Notes: generated by a model from the sequence alone, not told the origin. A DNA stretch of 23,636 nt from Actinomortierella ambigua (GCA_016098155.1 JAAAJB010000443.1:6481-30116), one strand, 5' to 3'. Shown: positions 8,428 to 19,529, counted from the first letter of the stretch. A program made the numbers and translations.

Positions 8428-10332
8428 ATGTCTGCTCCCGCTGTTGCTTCCACCCCTTCGCCTGCTCACGGCACCCTGCACAAGTGCGGCGACATCTCGG
8501 CCACGCCGCTCAAGTCGTCCATCGTCTTCTCCATCAACGACCGTATCGGCATCCTCGACGAGTGCCTGGCTGCCATCAAGGCCCTCAGCATCAACCTGAC
8601 CCGCATCGAGTCCCGCCCCTCCAAGACCGACGACTGGGACTATGACTTCTTTGTCGACTTTGCTGCCACCAGCTCCGACCAGGTTGCCTCTGTCGTCAAG
8701 GCCCTCGAGCCCCTTGCCAAGCAGGTCCACATCGTCGGCACCGCTGGCGACACTCTGCCCGAGTCCACCCCTTGGTTCCCCCGCAAGATGGTCGACCTCG
8801 ACACCTTTGCCGACAAGGTCCTCGAGATGGGTGAGGAGCTCGATGCTGACCACCCCGGTGCAAAGGACCCCGTCTACCGTGCTCGTCGTGCCGAGATCAC
8901 CAAGATTGCCAAGACCTACAAAACGTATGTCAAATCATTGTGCATTACCCCCACAGTCCCTTTAGTCTGGTTCATTATTGTGTTGTCTTTTGTGTGTCTC
9001 TTTTGTGTCTTTGTGAGTGTGGGAACAAAAAAGAAGAGAGAAGAAATGAAGGGAGGAGGGAAGAGGCATAGTATGACATCGACGACGTCGCAAGTGGTGA
9101 TACAACAACAATCACAACAATCACAATTACAACAATTCAATCAACACAGGCAACAAAAAAATCGATCCATGGACTGGCGGGAATGTGCAAGTAACAACTG
9201 AATATGTACACGGGGGACCTAGCATGGCCATGGTTGCACAAAATACACCTCTGAGCAGCAGAAGAGAGAAAAAAAGTTTGCATTCTTTATTAGCCTTTTT
9301 GCCTCTCTGTCCCCTCCTTCTTCCCAGATCCACTTGCCTCTTTTCTTTTTATTCCTTCCACACGACCGTTGACCCTTCATGCAGTCTCTGTGACACCATT
9401 GTTACGCACGCTTTTCCCTACTTGAAGAAATACTAACCGTGTCGACTTCCCTTATCTGATTTATAAACACCCAACCTAATAGTGGCATGCCCATCCCCCA
9501 TATCGAGTACACCAAGGAGGAGAACGAGACCTGGGGCGCCGTGTTCAACAAGCTGACCACCATGTTCCCCAGCCACGCCTGCAGAGAGCACCAGTACGTC
9601 TTCCCCTTGCTGGTCCAGAACTGCCACTACGGCCCCGAGGCGATCCCGCAGCTGGACAGCGTCTCTCGCTTCCTCAAGGACTGCACAGGCTTCACGCTGC
9701 GCCCCGTCATGGGTCTGTTGACGTCGCGAGACTTTTTGAACGGTCTCGCCTTCCGAGTCTTCCATTCGACCCAGTACATCCGTCACCATTCTCGCCCCTT
9801 GTACACACCCGAGCCCGATGTCTGCCACGAGCTGCTGGGCCACGTGCCACTGTTTGCCAACCCAGACTTTGCCGACTTTTCGCAAGAGATTGGTCTGGCG
9901 TCGTTGGGAGCGTCGGACGAGGACATTGAGCGATTGGCAACGATCTACTGGTTCACGGTCGAGTTTGGTATCTGTCGTCAGGGAGACAAGATCCGGGCCT
10001 ATGGCGCCGGTCTGTTGTCGTCGTTTGGTGAGCTCGAGTACTGCCTGTCGGGCAAGCCTGAGCTGCGTCCCTTTGAGCCGGCCAAGGTTGCTGCGCAAAA
10101 GTACCCCATTACGGAGTACCAGCCCGTGTACTTTGTGGCCGAGTCGTTCAAGGATGCTCAGATGCGTGTCCGTGAGTTTGCGACGTCGCTCGACCGTCCG
10201 TTCTCGGTCCGCTACAATGCCTACACAGAGTCGATCGAGATCCTGGACTCGAAGGAGAAGGTCATCCGCTATGCCCAGAGCATCAAGACCGATATGCTCA
10301 CCTTGGTCGATGCTCTTCAGAAGCTGAACTAA
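8428..10332 (+). CDS. PAH: Phenylalanine 4-hydroxylase, two exons
   Basis: Exons 8428-8924 and 9483-10332, joined in phase 2, encode 448 residues. The enzyme uses tetrahydropterin, iron and O2 to convert phenylalanine to tyrosine in the cytosol. Residues about 30-110 form an ACT regulatory domain, with [14 protein letters not shown] and the IESRPS motif known from animal PAH. The catalytic domain covers about 165-448. Iron ligands are His281 and His286 in [12 protein letters not shown] and Glu326 in YWFTVEFG, matching human His285, His290 and Glu330 almost residue for residue. A short C-terminal helix ends the protein. The start is the first ATG after a C/T-rich leader, and codons are strongly C-ending, suggesting good expression. 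PAH is uncommon in fungi but has been studied in Mortierella alpina, where it is linked to aromatic catabolism and lipid production. The family identification is secure. Confidence 0.97.
8925..9482 (+). other. PAH: Long PAH intron (558 nt) with CAA-rich repeat
   Basis: The intron has GTATGT at its 5' end and AATAG at its 3' end and is three to six times longer than the other introns in the window. It separates the ACT domain from the catalytic domain. Its middle holds a degenerate (CAA)n stretch at 9102-9160. If retained, exon 1 would read on to a TGA at 9199-9201, giving an ACT-only protein. It contains no open frame that I consider real. Confidence 0.85.
9102..9160 (+). repeat. Degenerate (CAA)n repeat inside the PAH intron
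   Basis: ACAACAACAATCACAACAATCA-like units repeated imperfectly across about 60 nt. It is simple sequence in non-coding DNA. Confidence 0.75.
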
Positions 10333-10680
10333 AAAGTGGAGCGATCCCAAAGTTGGACCTTTCCTTTTTTTTTTCTTTCCTCCTGCCTCCCTTATGCTGA
10401 AGGACGACTTGCTCCCTCATTTTTTTTTCCATATCCCCTCCACACACACATGTTGTATATTCATAACCCCCCATTTGTACATTTTTGAGCTCACTCCATA
10501 ACATTGGCATTCGCACCTTGTTCTTTTTCAGCAGCAGCAGGAAAAATAAAAAAAGAAATTCCCACAAATCTTGTACTATATATGTCCATGAATGGCGTGC
10601 CGACACGCAGATGGAGAAGAAAAAAAAGGGGGGGGGGTGGGAGACAGGGGCAGATCAAGGGGAGTGAGATTTTTTTTTTG
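10333..10680. other. Convergent 3' flanks of PAH and JMJD7
   Basis: Both genes end into this 348-nt stretch. It holds T runs, CACACA at 10440-10450 and a G run near 10627. The only canonical polyadenylation hexamer is the plus-strand one at 10545-10550. Nothing coding could be supported. Confidence 0.6.
10545..10550 (+). terminator. PAH: Putative polyadenylation signal of PAH
   Basis: AATAAA on the plus strand, 213 nt after the PAH stop, inside an A-rich tract. JMJD7 shows no canonical hexamer on its own strand here. Confidence 0.4.
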
Positions 10681-12338
10681 TTAGCTGCTATCGCTGTCGC
10701 TAAATGAAAACTCTTCCTCTTCCTCTTCCTCTTCTGCTCCATCATTGTCCAACAGGCGCAACATCCTGGTCATGAATCCTGCCTGGGCGAACCGGTCGCC
10801 TGCATAGTCCATGTCATACCACCAATTGACGGCGATGCACTTGTCCTCCTTGAGGTCACCGACCTGCTCCACCTGGTGGTACCACATCGCCGGCAGATAC
10901 AACAGCTCGCCTGGGTTCAGTACCACCCTGAACGGACGGCAGTGTTTAAACCGCGGGTATTTATCCAAAAAGCGGGTGCGATCTGCGGCGGAAGGGGTGC
11001 GTGGTGGTGCTGTGGTGGTGGTGGAGGCTGACGATGCCTGTTGGCGAGGACCCTGTTCGCCGTGGTGACCGAGATAGTGGGCTGGGTTGAGCTCGATCCA
11101 TTTTGTGCGCGTCACTGGGTCCAGGGGCTGCAGCTTGAGCGACGAAGAGGTAGTAGACAAATGTTCAGGAGTGTTGTCGTTGTTTTCAACGTAGGTGGCT
11201 GCTGTGTACTTCTTCTCGTGGAGGCAAAACTGTTCGGTCGGAGGGATGAGCGTAAAGATTTTCTTGCCTGTGATGACAGCGTAGATGTTCTCGTAGTGAT
11301 CTTTTGAAAGAAAAAAGAATAGGAGAGGTCGAAACGAGTTATTAGGGAAACTTTTTGTCCATCTCGGGGCTTCTCCACGCGTGTGTGTCCCCTCTTGTGC
11401 GTAACACAAAGGGCAACATGAAAGGTGGCGGGTTCCCATGTTGTCTATTTCGTTTACCTTTATGGAGCGAGGTGGTGCTGCGAGAGTCCCCATACCAAAA
11501 GTTGACGGCATCCGGCACCCGTCCCAGGGCCTCACTTGCAAACTCGACCTCTTCTGGCACGTCTTGCATCAGTTCCTCATACTCCGTCGTCAAGTTTCCG
11601 TTCTGCAGCTGAATGTACTGCACTTCCTTCTCCGCTTCTGTTCCCGCTCGTGCTCTAGCTCGTGCTGGTGTTGTTGTTGACGTCGTTGACGACGACCCGC
11701 TCTCATCACCCGCGACGATCGGACCATCGACATTCATACCCTTCAAAAAGTCGCTAAAGGTCATCTTGCGCTCATACGGCATCACGAAAAACTCGCCATC
11801 CTTGACCGCATCCGCCCACCCATCGGGCGTACACGCCACCGTGATGGCCTTGTCGCCCAATTTGCTGGCCAGATAGGCATTGTCCCATTTGTCAAAGGCT
11901 GACCATTGCCATTGCTGTCGCTGCTGCTTGACGTTCTTGCTCCTGCTGTTGATGTCGTCTTTGTCGTCGTCATCATCATCTTCATCGCCATATAGGTTAT
12001 GCTTGGTTGGAAGCTGGATCACAACAGGTCGGTTCGCAGCCACATAGCGATGGAACTCGAGTGCCGTTGGGACAGGTATCCGGTCGATCGAAGCTGGGTT
12101 TAATTCTATTATTCAGAGAAGAAAAAAGAAGAAAAGAAGGATCACATTCCCTTCACCCCCCTCGTTAGCAAATATTCTTATATATTCTATCAAGTGAGGG
12201 GGAGAACAGGTCGTGTCTGATCAGATCTCCATTTTGCAATGTGTTGAAATGGTTGGAAATGACGAAACAATGTGTTGGCGCACCTTGGGTCTCCTTGATC
12301 AATGAGATGATTGCCTTTTCCACGCTTGCTTTGTCCAT
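10681..12338 (-). CDS. JMJD7: JMJD7-type JmjC 2-oxoglutarate oxygenase, three exons
   Basis: Exons 12338-12284, 12093-11458 and 11300-10681 join in phase 1 each time and give 436 residues. The first exon is only 55 nt (starting MDKASVEK) and was found by matching the phase to ASIDRIPVP, which aligns with the N-terminus of human JMJD7. Conserved stretches include the WADAV region after ACTPDG, ASEALGRVPDAVNFW, SLHKDHYENIY, ELLYLPAMWYHQV and AVNWWYDMDY. Iron ligands are His229 and Asp231 (HKD) and His372. Animal JMJD7 hydroxylates a lysine of the translation-associated GTPases DRG1 and DRG2; the same role is inferred here. Differences from the human protein (316 residues) are an acidic insert near residue 60, a Ser/Thr/Ala-rich insert at about 318-338, and a tail with eight Glu followed by SFSDSDSS. 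The start lies 144 nt beyond the AROM stop on the same strand. Confidence 0.92.
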
Positions 12339-12481
12339 GGTTCAAGTGAATGGCAAAAGTGTCCTGCTGAGAGCACAGAGTTGGAAAAAAGAAGAGTGCA
12401 AATCTGGGGATGCACAAACTCTTTACGAAAGGATACAAAATGTTTTACTCAAAACTGTTGAAAATAAAATATAGTCTCTTT

Positions 12482-15400
12482 TTACTTGGATGCCATGGCG
12501 GCACGGACGGCATCGTCAGACCAGCGACGACCAGTCCACTTGAGATTCTGCCAGCTGCCCTGTTCGATCAGCACCTCACGGCCCTCGACCGTCGCCCACC
12601 CTGCGGCGGCAGCGAGCTCCAGGAAGCGGGTGCGACGGGGCGTGTACGCCAGCTCGACGGCCACACCGCCCTGGCTGCCGTTGAACAAGGTCGCATCCAG
12701 CATCGTCACCGAGTCGATTGTTCCCGGCACCGTCGAAACAACCACGTCAAACGTCTCTGCATTCTTTTCCAGATGGATCAAGGGCCTATCCACCACCTTC
12801 ACCACAAACAGATCCTTGAACGACTCTGCAACAGCCTCGGCCTTGACGCGTGTGCGGTTGTAGATCGAAATATCCGTCAGGCCCATCCGATGCAGCGCAT
12901 ACAGTCCCGCACGCGACGTGCCACCCGCGCCAATCACCAGACCCTTCATCTCGGCCGGGTTCTTGGTCTTGCGGACCGCGCTCAGCTGTGTCTGGATCGT
13001 GCCGTAGATGCCGAGCCAGTCCGTGTTGTCGCCGACAAGGACAGTCTTCTTACCATCCTCCGTTGGGACAGGGACTACGGTGTTGACGGCACCGACGGCC
13101 TTGGCATCGTCCGTCAGCTCGTCCAGGTGCTTCATCACCTCGAGCTTGTGTGGGATCGTCACGCTGGCGCCTCCGAAATCGGCTGCGTGCATCTTGGCCA
13201 CTACCGACTCGTCGACCGTTGCCGTCTCAAACAGGCTGTAATGGTGCGGCAGACCCAACGCCTGGAACGACGTCGAGTGCATCAGCGGTGACAGCGACTG
13301 CTGGATCGGTGTACCAAACAGGTAAAACTGCTTGGCCGCCGTCAATCCCAGACTGGCACGTGCCTGCTGGACCTCCTTGGCCGACAGCTGGCCCGGCGCT
13401 GCCTTGACAGGCAACAGTGGGTGGGTCACGGGTGTAAAGACCTCGTTCAGCACGCGCGACAGCTGGCCGATCGCACCCATGTTGAGTGCAATCAGTGGAG
13501 GCTGTCCTCCTGCCCCCGCTGATGCCGTTTTGTGCTTTTCGGCAAAGGCCGCGCACGCAAAGTTGTCCTGCATCGACTTGGCCGTGCCAATCAGCTTGAT
13601 CACATCCGGCTTGAGCGACGCCGCCAACGCATACTTGTCCTCCATCGCCTTGGACTCCCATGGGACGGCGCCATGAATATCATGCCACGAGGCCACAATC
13701 TGGGTCGCGCCCTTGCGGGCCAGGACTCTGTCCAGGCTTGCCCTGGGCAGCCCAATCTCGACATCGAGGTATTCGACACCCCAGGCGAGACCGTCCTCCA
13801 ACAGGCGCACCATACCCTCGACATCGCTGTCGGCCCACTGCCCACCTTGGGACTTTGACCGGACAGTGAACAGGATGGGCAGCTCCGAGTGTCGGCGGAG
13901 CAATGCCACCTGCTGAGCGACATGTTCCCGGAACGCACCACCCTCGGGCACCTTGAGCAGGTCCACGCGCAGCTCAATCAGATCCGAGCCCGCCGTGAGT
14001 GTCGACAGGTGCGCCAGCGCCGGGGTGACATCGGCAAACGTGAGGGACAGGAAGAAGGTGGGCTTGGCCACCAACTGGGCACGGTTGGCCTGGCGGTGGC
14101 GGCGGTGGCCTCTGCGTTCACCTCCGAGACCCAGGACGGTCTGCAAGAAACGTTCAAAGCCAGCCTCGACAATCTTCCACTCCTTGGCGTCCTCGGCCTC
14201 GACACCCCTGAGCTGCTGGCCAGCGACGACAAACTCATAGTTGCAACACTCGGCATACCAGCCCTTCCGTCGGTGCCAGACATCGCGCATCGACTCGCCA
14301 AACATGGGGCGTGTGGTGTCCCTGTTCAGATACGTCTCAATCTCGTCAATGCTTCGTACGAGATGCAACACCATCCCGCCGGCTTCATCCCGGAATCGTT
14401 GCAGGCTATGCCGCGCCGACTCGGTCTCGACAATCCCTCCACCACATGAGATGACATGCCCCTGAGGATATTTCGCCACCAGCTCGGCCAACATCTTGGC
14501 CTCTTGCTCCCGGAAAGCGCCCCAGCCGTGCTCCTTGATAAACTCGGGGATCGTCGTCCGCAGCTGAGCCTCAAAATAGTGGTCCACGTCCGTGAATGGC
14601 CGCTTCAACGTCCGCGCTGCGTACTGGCCCATCGACGTCTTGCCGGCGCCACGCATGCCAATCACCACGATTGTACTGTCCTTGTTGGCCGCGGAAGCAG
14701 AACCAGCAGTGGTAGCAGTATTCGCGGGGACAGCGGCAGTAGCTCCAGAGCTCGCCGCTCCCTTGACCTCATAGTCATGATGATCGGAGCCCGGGCCGAG
14801 ATCCTTGTCGGACAGACGACCGCCTTGCTTGGACTCGAGGTCATCCCACCAGGTGGGCCAAGTCTTCTCGACACACTTCTTCTCGCGGATGATCGTGCCG
14901 CCAGCAACAACCGTCGCCAGGACGGAGAAGCTCATAGCGACACGATGGTCGTCATAGCACTTAACACCGTCCTTGGGCGCTTTGAGCGTTGCCATGTCCT
15001 GGCCGTGGACGATAATACCGTCAGGGGTCTCGGAGGTCGTGACGCCAAACTTGCCCAGCTCGTGCATCATCGCGGCGATGCGGTTGCATTCCTTGACACG
15101 CTGGTTCGCAATACCGCTGATCCGCGTAATGTTCTCCCCGCCCGGCTGTGCCGGCTGTGTCACGGCGGCCAGGACCGAGGCCGTCAGGAAGGCATCGGTC
15201 ATCGTCTCCATATCGATATGGGGTAAAGGTCGGAGCGTGCCCATGGGTGGGCCGGTCACGGTTGTCGAGGTGGCGGTCTGGACAACCGTACATCCCATTG
15301 GGCGGAGCACATTCACGGCAAAGCCCGCATCGCCCTGCAGCGACGACGATCCAATGTTGGGGACCGTACAGGTCGTGCCTGTGATGGCGGCGATCGCCAA

Positions 15401-17571
15401 GGGGTATGTCGCCGACGACGCATCGGCCTCGACCAAGTAGTCGGCCGGGTTCGTGTAGGCGCCCTGAGGGATGCGGTAGGTGTTGTTGGGCAGGCGCTCG
15501 ACATTGACACCAAACGACTTCATCATGGCAATGGTCATGTCAATGTAAGGCTGCGAGATGACCTGACCTCCCGTCAGGACCAGCGTCACAGGCTCTTGGG
15601 TCGCATAAGGTGCGCACAGGAGGATCGACGACACATACTGGGAGGAAATCGAGGCCGCCAGCTGGATCTCGCCACCTTTCAAGCCATAGCTCAGAGGGGT
15701 GACCTCGGCGGGCAGGCACCCAGCGGTCTCGAGGTACTTGAGCTCAGCGCCGTTGGCCGTGAGGGCATCAATCAGCGGCGCAATCGGGCGCTGCTTCATA
15801 CGGGCGTTGCCCGTCAGGATGGTCTTGGCGGAGGGATCGTCGGCCTTGGGGGGCACAAGGACAGCGACGGTGGTCAAGAAACGGGCCGCCGTGCCTGCGT
15901 TGCCCAGGTAGAGCTCTGAATCGGGGACCTGCATCTTGCCGCCGTTGCCGTGAACGACCAATGTATCGCCACCGTTCTCCCACTCAAAGGTGGCAGCGCC
16001 AAGCTTGGTCAGGGCAGTGAGCATGACCTGGGTATCGTCCGAGTGCAGCAATCCCGTCAGGCGGCAGGTTCCCTTACCAAGAGCGGCGAGGACAAGCGCA
16101 CGGTTCGAGATTGACTTTGAGCCGGGGGGCGAGAGCGTGACGGGCGGGCGGTTGACGGGCAGAGGATGGACGACTGTTGCGGCGGCCAGCACCTTGCGGA
16201 TGACATCGTCGGCGATGAACGTTGGCTTCTCCTCCAGGGTCTTGCCAATGGCGGACAGCATGACGATGCGCTTCTTGTTGCCAATGTTTTTCTTATCCAC
16301 GCGCAGAACCTGCATCAACTCATCGACGGAGCAGTACTGGTTTCCGATGTGTTGCTTGACGAACTTGTCGTCCATGCTGACGGGTAGGCCATAGGCCTGC
16401 AAGCAGCGGGTGAGACGGCCGACAGCGACCTGAGAGAGGTAGCCCAGGTTGCGAGCAATCTCGGCCTCCTTGATCATGCCAATCGAGACACACTCTCCAT
16501 GAAGCAGCCTTGGGGTCACCAGGCCCTCGATGGCGTGGCCAATCGAGTGTCCAAAGTTGAGCAGTCCACGCAGGCCAGTCTCGCGCTCATCGACGGTCAC
16601 CACATGGGCCTTGACAGCGGCCGAGGCCATCACGACCTTGAGCAGCAGCTGTTGAGCAGCGGTGCGAGTCTCCAGTGTAGCGCCTAGACATTATTTTCCA
16701 ATGTTTTGACAAAAAAAAAGATTGTGTGGTGATGAGTAAACTGGCAAGAGATAAAAAAGACAGGTCAAGAGTGAACCTTATCTTTCCACATCTCTCAAAT
16801 CATTGAAGGGTGATTTCGATTTCGAGGAGGGGGGGGGAAGGGGAGAGTCAAATAAAAATCCGAACCTTGGAATTCAACATCGCGGACGGGCTTGAGCACA
16901 GCGTCACGAATGGCCTCCGCACCATTCTCGAGCAAGATAAAGTCATCCTGGTTCCAGATGGCAGCGGTCTTGATGACCTCCGCCATGCCGTTGACAAACT
17001 CACGAGGGGGCAGGGTCTCTAGCATGGCCAGGTCACAAAAGATACGCTTGGGTTGCCAAAAGGCGCCGATCGAGTTTTTGGCCTGGGGCGTATCAATGGC
17101 CGTCTTGCCTCCGATCGACGAATCGACCATGGCCAGCAAGGTCGTCGGGATCTGGACAAAGCCGATGCCGCGCATGAACGTCGCGGCCACGAACCCGACA
17201 AGATCGCCAATCACACCACCGCCCATCGCCAACAACACCGTGTCGCGCGTGCAGCCGTGACCAAGCATAAAGTCCTCAATCTCGCCCTTGACTGTGCGCG
17301 ACTTTGTCTCCTCGCCGGGTGGGACGACGTAGGTCAGGAGGCGGGGAGGGTTGGCATCCAGACCCAGTTGGGTCAATGTGGCGTGGAAGGCGGTCTGGAA
17401 GCGATCCAGGTACAGCTTTGCCAGGTTCTCATCGGTGACAACCACATAGGTTGACGACTTGATGTTGGTCAAGACATCCTGCAGCAAGTAGTCGAAGAGG
17501 TGGAAGCCAAAGACGATGGTCTCTGCACCGAGGATCGACACCTTGTCGACATGTGGGTTGGGGTGACTCAT
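12482..17571 (-). CDS. ARO1: Pentafunctional AROM polypeptide (shikimate pathway), two exons
   Basis: Exons 17571-16866 and 16683-12482 join in phase 1 and encode 1635 residues; yeast Aro1 has 1588. The cytosolic protein carries out steps two to six of the shikimate pathway, from DAHP to EPSP. Domains in order: 3-dehydroquinate synthase about 1-400 ([34 protein letters not shown]); EPSP synthase about 407-850 ([11 protein letters not shown] at 421-431, DDHRVAMSF); an Ala/Thr-rich linker; shikimate kinase about 905-1090 (P-loop GMRGAGKTS from 911); type I dehydroquinase about 1110-1330 (catalytic His1236 in SWHDIHG, Schiff-base Lys1265 in DVIKLIG); shikimate dehydrogenase about 1352-1635 (SLSPLMHS). 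All active-site motifs are intact. The start [10 protein letters not shown] is preferred over an ATG 21 codons upstream because the family begins there. The 182-nt intron falls inside the first domain, with an unusual GTTCGG donor. Confidence 0.97.
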
Positions 17572-18640
17572 GATGGTGGTAGGGGAGAGAGTCGAGGCTG
17601 AAACTATTTTTTTTCTCACACTCTCGGGAACCACTAGCGCGAAAAAAAAAATCTGGATCTACACAGAAACAAAGAAGTAAAAAGTAAGAACCAAGTCGGA
17701 ATTTGTGGTATACAGTGTGGGATGCCTATTGTCCATGGCCTTGTTACCTGTCAAGCGAGTCAGGAGCTTTGTAAGATGCTGAGCGTTAAGACTCTTGAGA
17801 TAAAGTTTGGCGAGATAGGAAAAAAAACCCCCCAATATCAACAAGAAGCGAGGAGTATTGAGGAAACGAGGAAAGGAGGGGAGAAGAGAGAGGACGGGTA
17901 GAGGAGAGGTGGGATGGAGAGTGAATGAAACGGAAGAGATGAAAAGGGAGGTGAATGGAAGTGATGTAGGAAAGGAAAGCAAGATAAAAAAAAGCTCTAG
18001 CAATCGATGATGAATCTCCCTGAGTCAGGTATCGTGTTGTTTCACGCACGCGCCAAGCCACTCAAATAAGCCCTTTAATGACGAGTCTGACAGCGTGGGT
18101 GCCACCAAAACGTGCTTGGGGTGCACCATTTGGCGGGCAATTTGAAAGAGGACATATTGCCGCCCAACCCCCAGTGTTATTGAGGATGTTTTCAATGTCT
18201 ATCGATAGGTCGAGTGCGCCAACGGCCTGGCAATAAACTTCATCCATCTCTTATCTCTACTTCACCTTCAACGACTGTTGTCGTATCGCGTGTGTTTACT
18301 GGGGGGGGGACTTCTCACCTACCGACATAACTATGTTGAGCTGGAATTGTCCTCCAAGAGAGCTCCTGGATCCAAGCGGATAGATCGTCCATCCTTGCCA
18401 AGATATGCGTTCCGGTACTACTATTACTACCACAGACCTCGCCATCCCATCCTCGTCTGGCCAGGGGAAATAAATTTGGAGTGTAGATCGTCAAGTTCCG
18501 TCAAGCCACCACAGGAGGGCGGGCCCCCTTCTCTTCCCCCTCTCCTCCGGACGGGGTGCAGGGGTTCAAAAAAGATCTCGCATTCGGACATTGCTCTGCA
18601 TAGCCCTCACCTGGACCCGCCAAGTTTGACATTTCACCAA
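17572..18640. other. Divergent promoter region between AROM and SDHAF2
   Basis: About 1.07 kb between two divergently transcribed genes. The AROM side has A runs at 17641-17650 and purine-rich sequence from about 17870 to 17960. Near 17745-17815 the minus strand reads an exon-like YLAKLYLKSLNAQHLTKLL before a GTAAC, but nothing supports a gene around it. A 61-codon minus frame sits at 18062-18247. A G run lies at 18301-18308. No known regulatory site could be named. Confidence 0.5.
18062..18247 (-). CDS. Doubtful 61-residue ORF, faint MZT1-like N-terminus
   Basis: The frame runs from ATG to TGA without an intron. Its first half (EVYCQAVGALDLSIDIENILNNTG) loosely recalls the ALDVLFEISNILNTG stretch of the gamma-tubulin complex protein MZT1, and the end (VIKGLI) recalls VIKEL. 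The middle does not fit, being rich in Gly, Pro and Ala. It could be a diverged or broken copy, or simply chance within the promoter region. Confidence 0.15.
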   Translation of the reverse strand: MDEVYCQAVGALDLSIDIENILNNTGGWAAICPLSNCPPNGAPQARFGGTHAVRLVIKGLI

Positions 18641-19204
18641 ATGTATACCCTTGCAAGACGCCTCACAGCAGCCACTGGTATGGCCGCCATGCGTAATGCC
18701 TCGGCAGTCCGCATGTCCAGCTCTTCGTCAATTACTGCCTCACGCCTGTTCTCGTCAAAGTCCGACAATACCTCCACAGGACAACAGCAACAACAACAGC
18801 AGCAGGCTCCTCAACGAACGCTCGACCACGACGACGCACGCGACTCTGTCGACCCAGATTTCTTTCATACCCCTTACCCAAACCTGCCTCCGATTCCCCG
18901 CGATCCCAATGAGTCGCTGGTGACGATCCGGGCCCGCCTGACCTACCAGGCCCGCAAGCGCGGCATTCTCGAGATGGACCTCCTTCTCTCGACGTTTGCC
19001 AAGGAGAACCTGCACCAGATGCCGATCGAGGAGTGCCGTCGGTTCGACAAGCTCATGGACGAACCCGACTGGGATATTTACTACTGGATCACGGGCAAGA
19101 AGGAGGTTCCCGAGAAGTGGCAGGACGATGTTGTGTTTGCAAAGCTCGTCAGACATGCCCAGAACGAGGGTCGCGTCGTGCGCCAGATGCCTTCTTTGGA
19201 GTAG
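18641..19204 (+). CDS. SDHAF2: Succinate dehydrogenase assembly factor 2 (Sdh5/SDHAF2)
   Basis: Single exon, 187 residues. In the mitochondrial matrix this factor helps attach FAD covalently to the flavoprotein subunit of succinate dehydrogenase. The first about 38 residues (MYTLARRLTAATG onward) are Arg/Ser/Ala-rich without acidic residues, a typical mitochondrial presequence. A run of eight Gln lies in the linker at about 48-55. The conserved core starts near residue 95: RARLTYQARKRGILEMDLLL, then FAKENL and the DEPDWDIYYWITG motif, matching human SDHAF2. The frame is open far upstream, but ATG 18641 is the only one directly before a presequence; Met14 is an alternative. A polyadenylation signal follows 31 nt after the stop. 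Confidence 0.95.
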   Translation: MYTLARRLTAATGMAAMRNASAVRMSSSSSITASRLFSSKSDNTSTGQQQQQQQQAPQRTLDHDDARDSVDPDFFHTPYPNLPPIPRDPNESLVTIRARLTYQARKRGILEMDLLLSTFAKENLHQMPIEECRRFDKLMDEPDWDIYYWITGKKEVPEKWQDDVVFAKLVRHAQNEGRVVRQMPSLE

Positions 19205-19234
19205 GCGAAATGCAAATTCCATCAACATTTAAGC

Positions 19235-19240
19235 AATAAA
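19235..19240 (+). terminator. SDHAF2: Polyadenylation signal of SDHAF2
   Basis: AATAAA within GCAATAAACC, 31 nt beyond the stop, the best-placed signal in the window. Confidence 0.6.
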
Positions 19241-19529
19241 CCAGGATATTACATATTACATATATATATAAGGATTGTTGATCCCCAAGTATGGATGGGT
19301 TTACTGAGAGAGGGCAGGGGCTGGTGTCGCCGACAGAGCGAGAAACAGAGAGAGAGAGGAGTGAGAAAGAGAGAGACCCTTGGACTGCCCAAAATGGGCT
19401 CCCGTAGGATAAACTCAAAAAAACAGACAGAGAAACATAAAAAAGGATCCCACGAGTACACCACTCTTCGAGACCAGCCGTTAAATGCATGGCTTGTGAC
19501 TCCCTTTTTTTTTTTTTTCTCCTTACACA
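19241..19529. other. Spacer after SDHAF2 with AG-rich and T-rich tracts
   Basis: Contains a short AT repeat at 19260-19270, an (AG)n-like tract at 19335-19376, and 14 T at 19505-19518. No gene could be supported. Confidence 0.6.
19335..19376. repeat. Degenerate (AG)n tract
   Basis: GAGA units with few interruptions, simple sequence in the SDHAF2 3' flank. Confidence 0.8.

Noticed and set aside
9433..10350. 305-codon minus-strand frame opposite the PAH catalytic exon
   Set aside because: It mirrors an exon with strong C/G-ending codons, which removes antisense stops. Composition is that of a shadow frame (Arg, Leu, Gly, Gln) with no motif.
12410..13291. 293-codon plus-strand frame opposite the end of AROM
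   Set aside because: Antisense to the shikimate dehydrogenase domain, whose motifs are clear on the minus strand. It is an artefact of codon bias.
17659..18003. 114-codon minus-strand frame next to the AROM start
   Set aside because: Mostly Ser, Leu, Phe and Pro from pyrimidine-rich promoter sequence, with no supporting structure.
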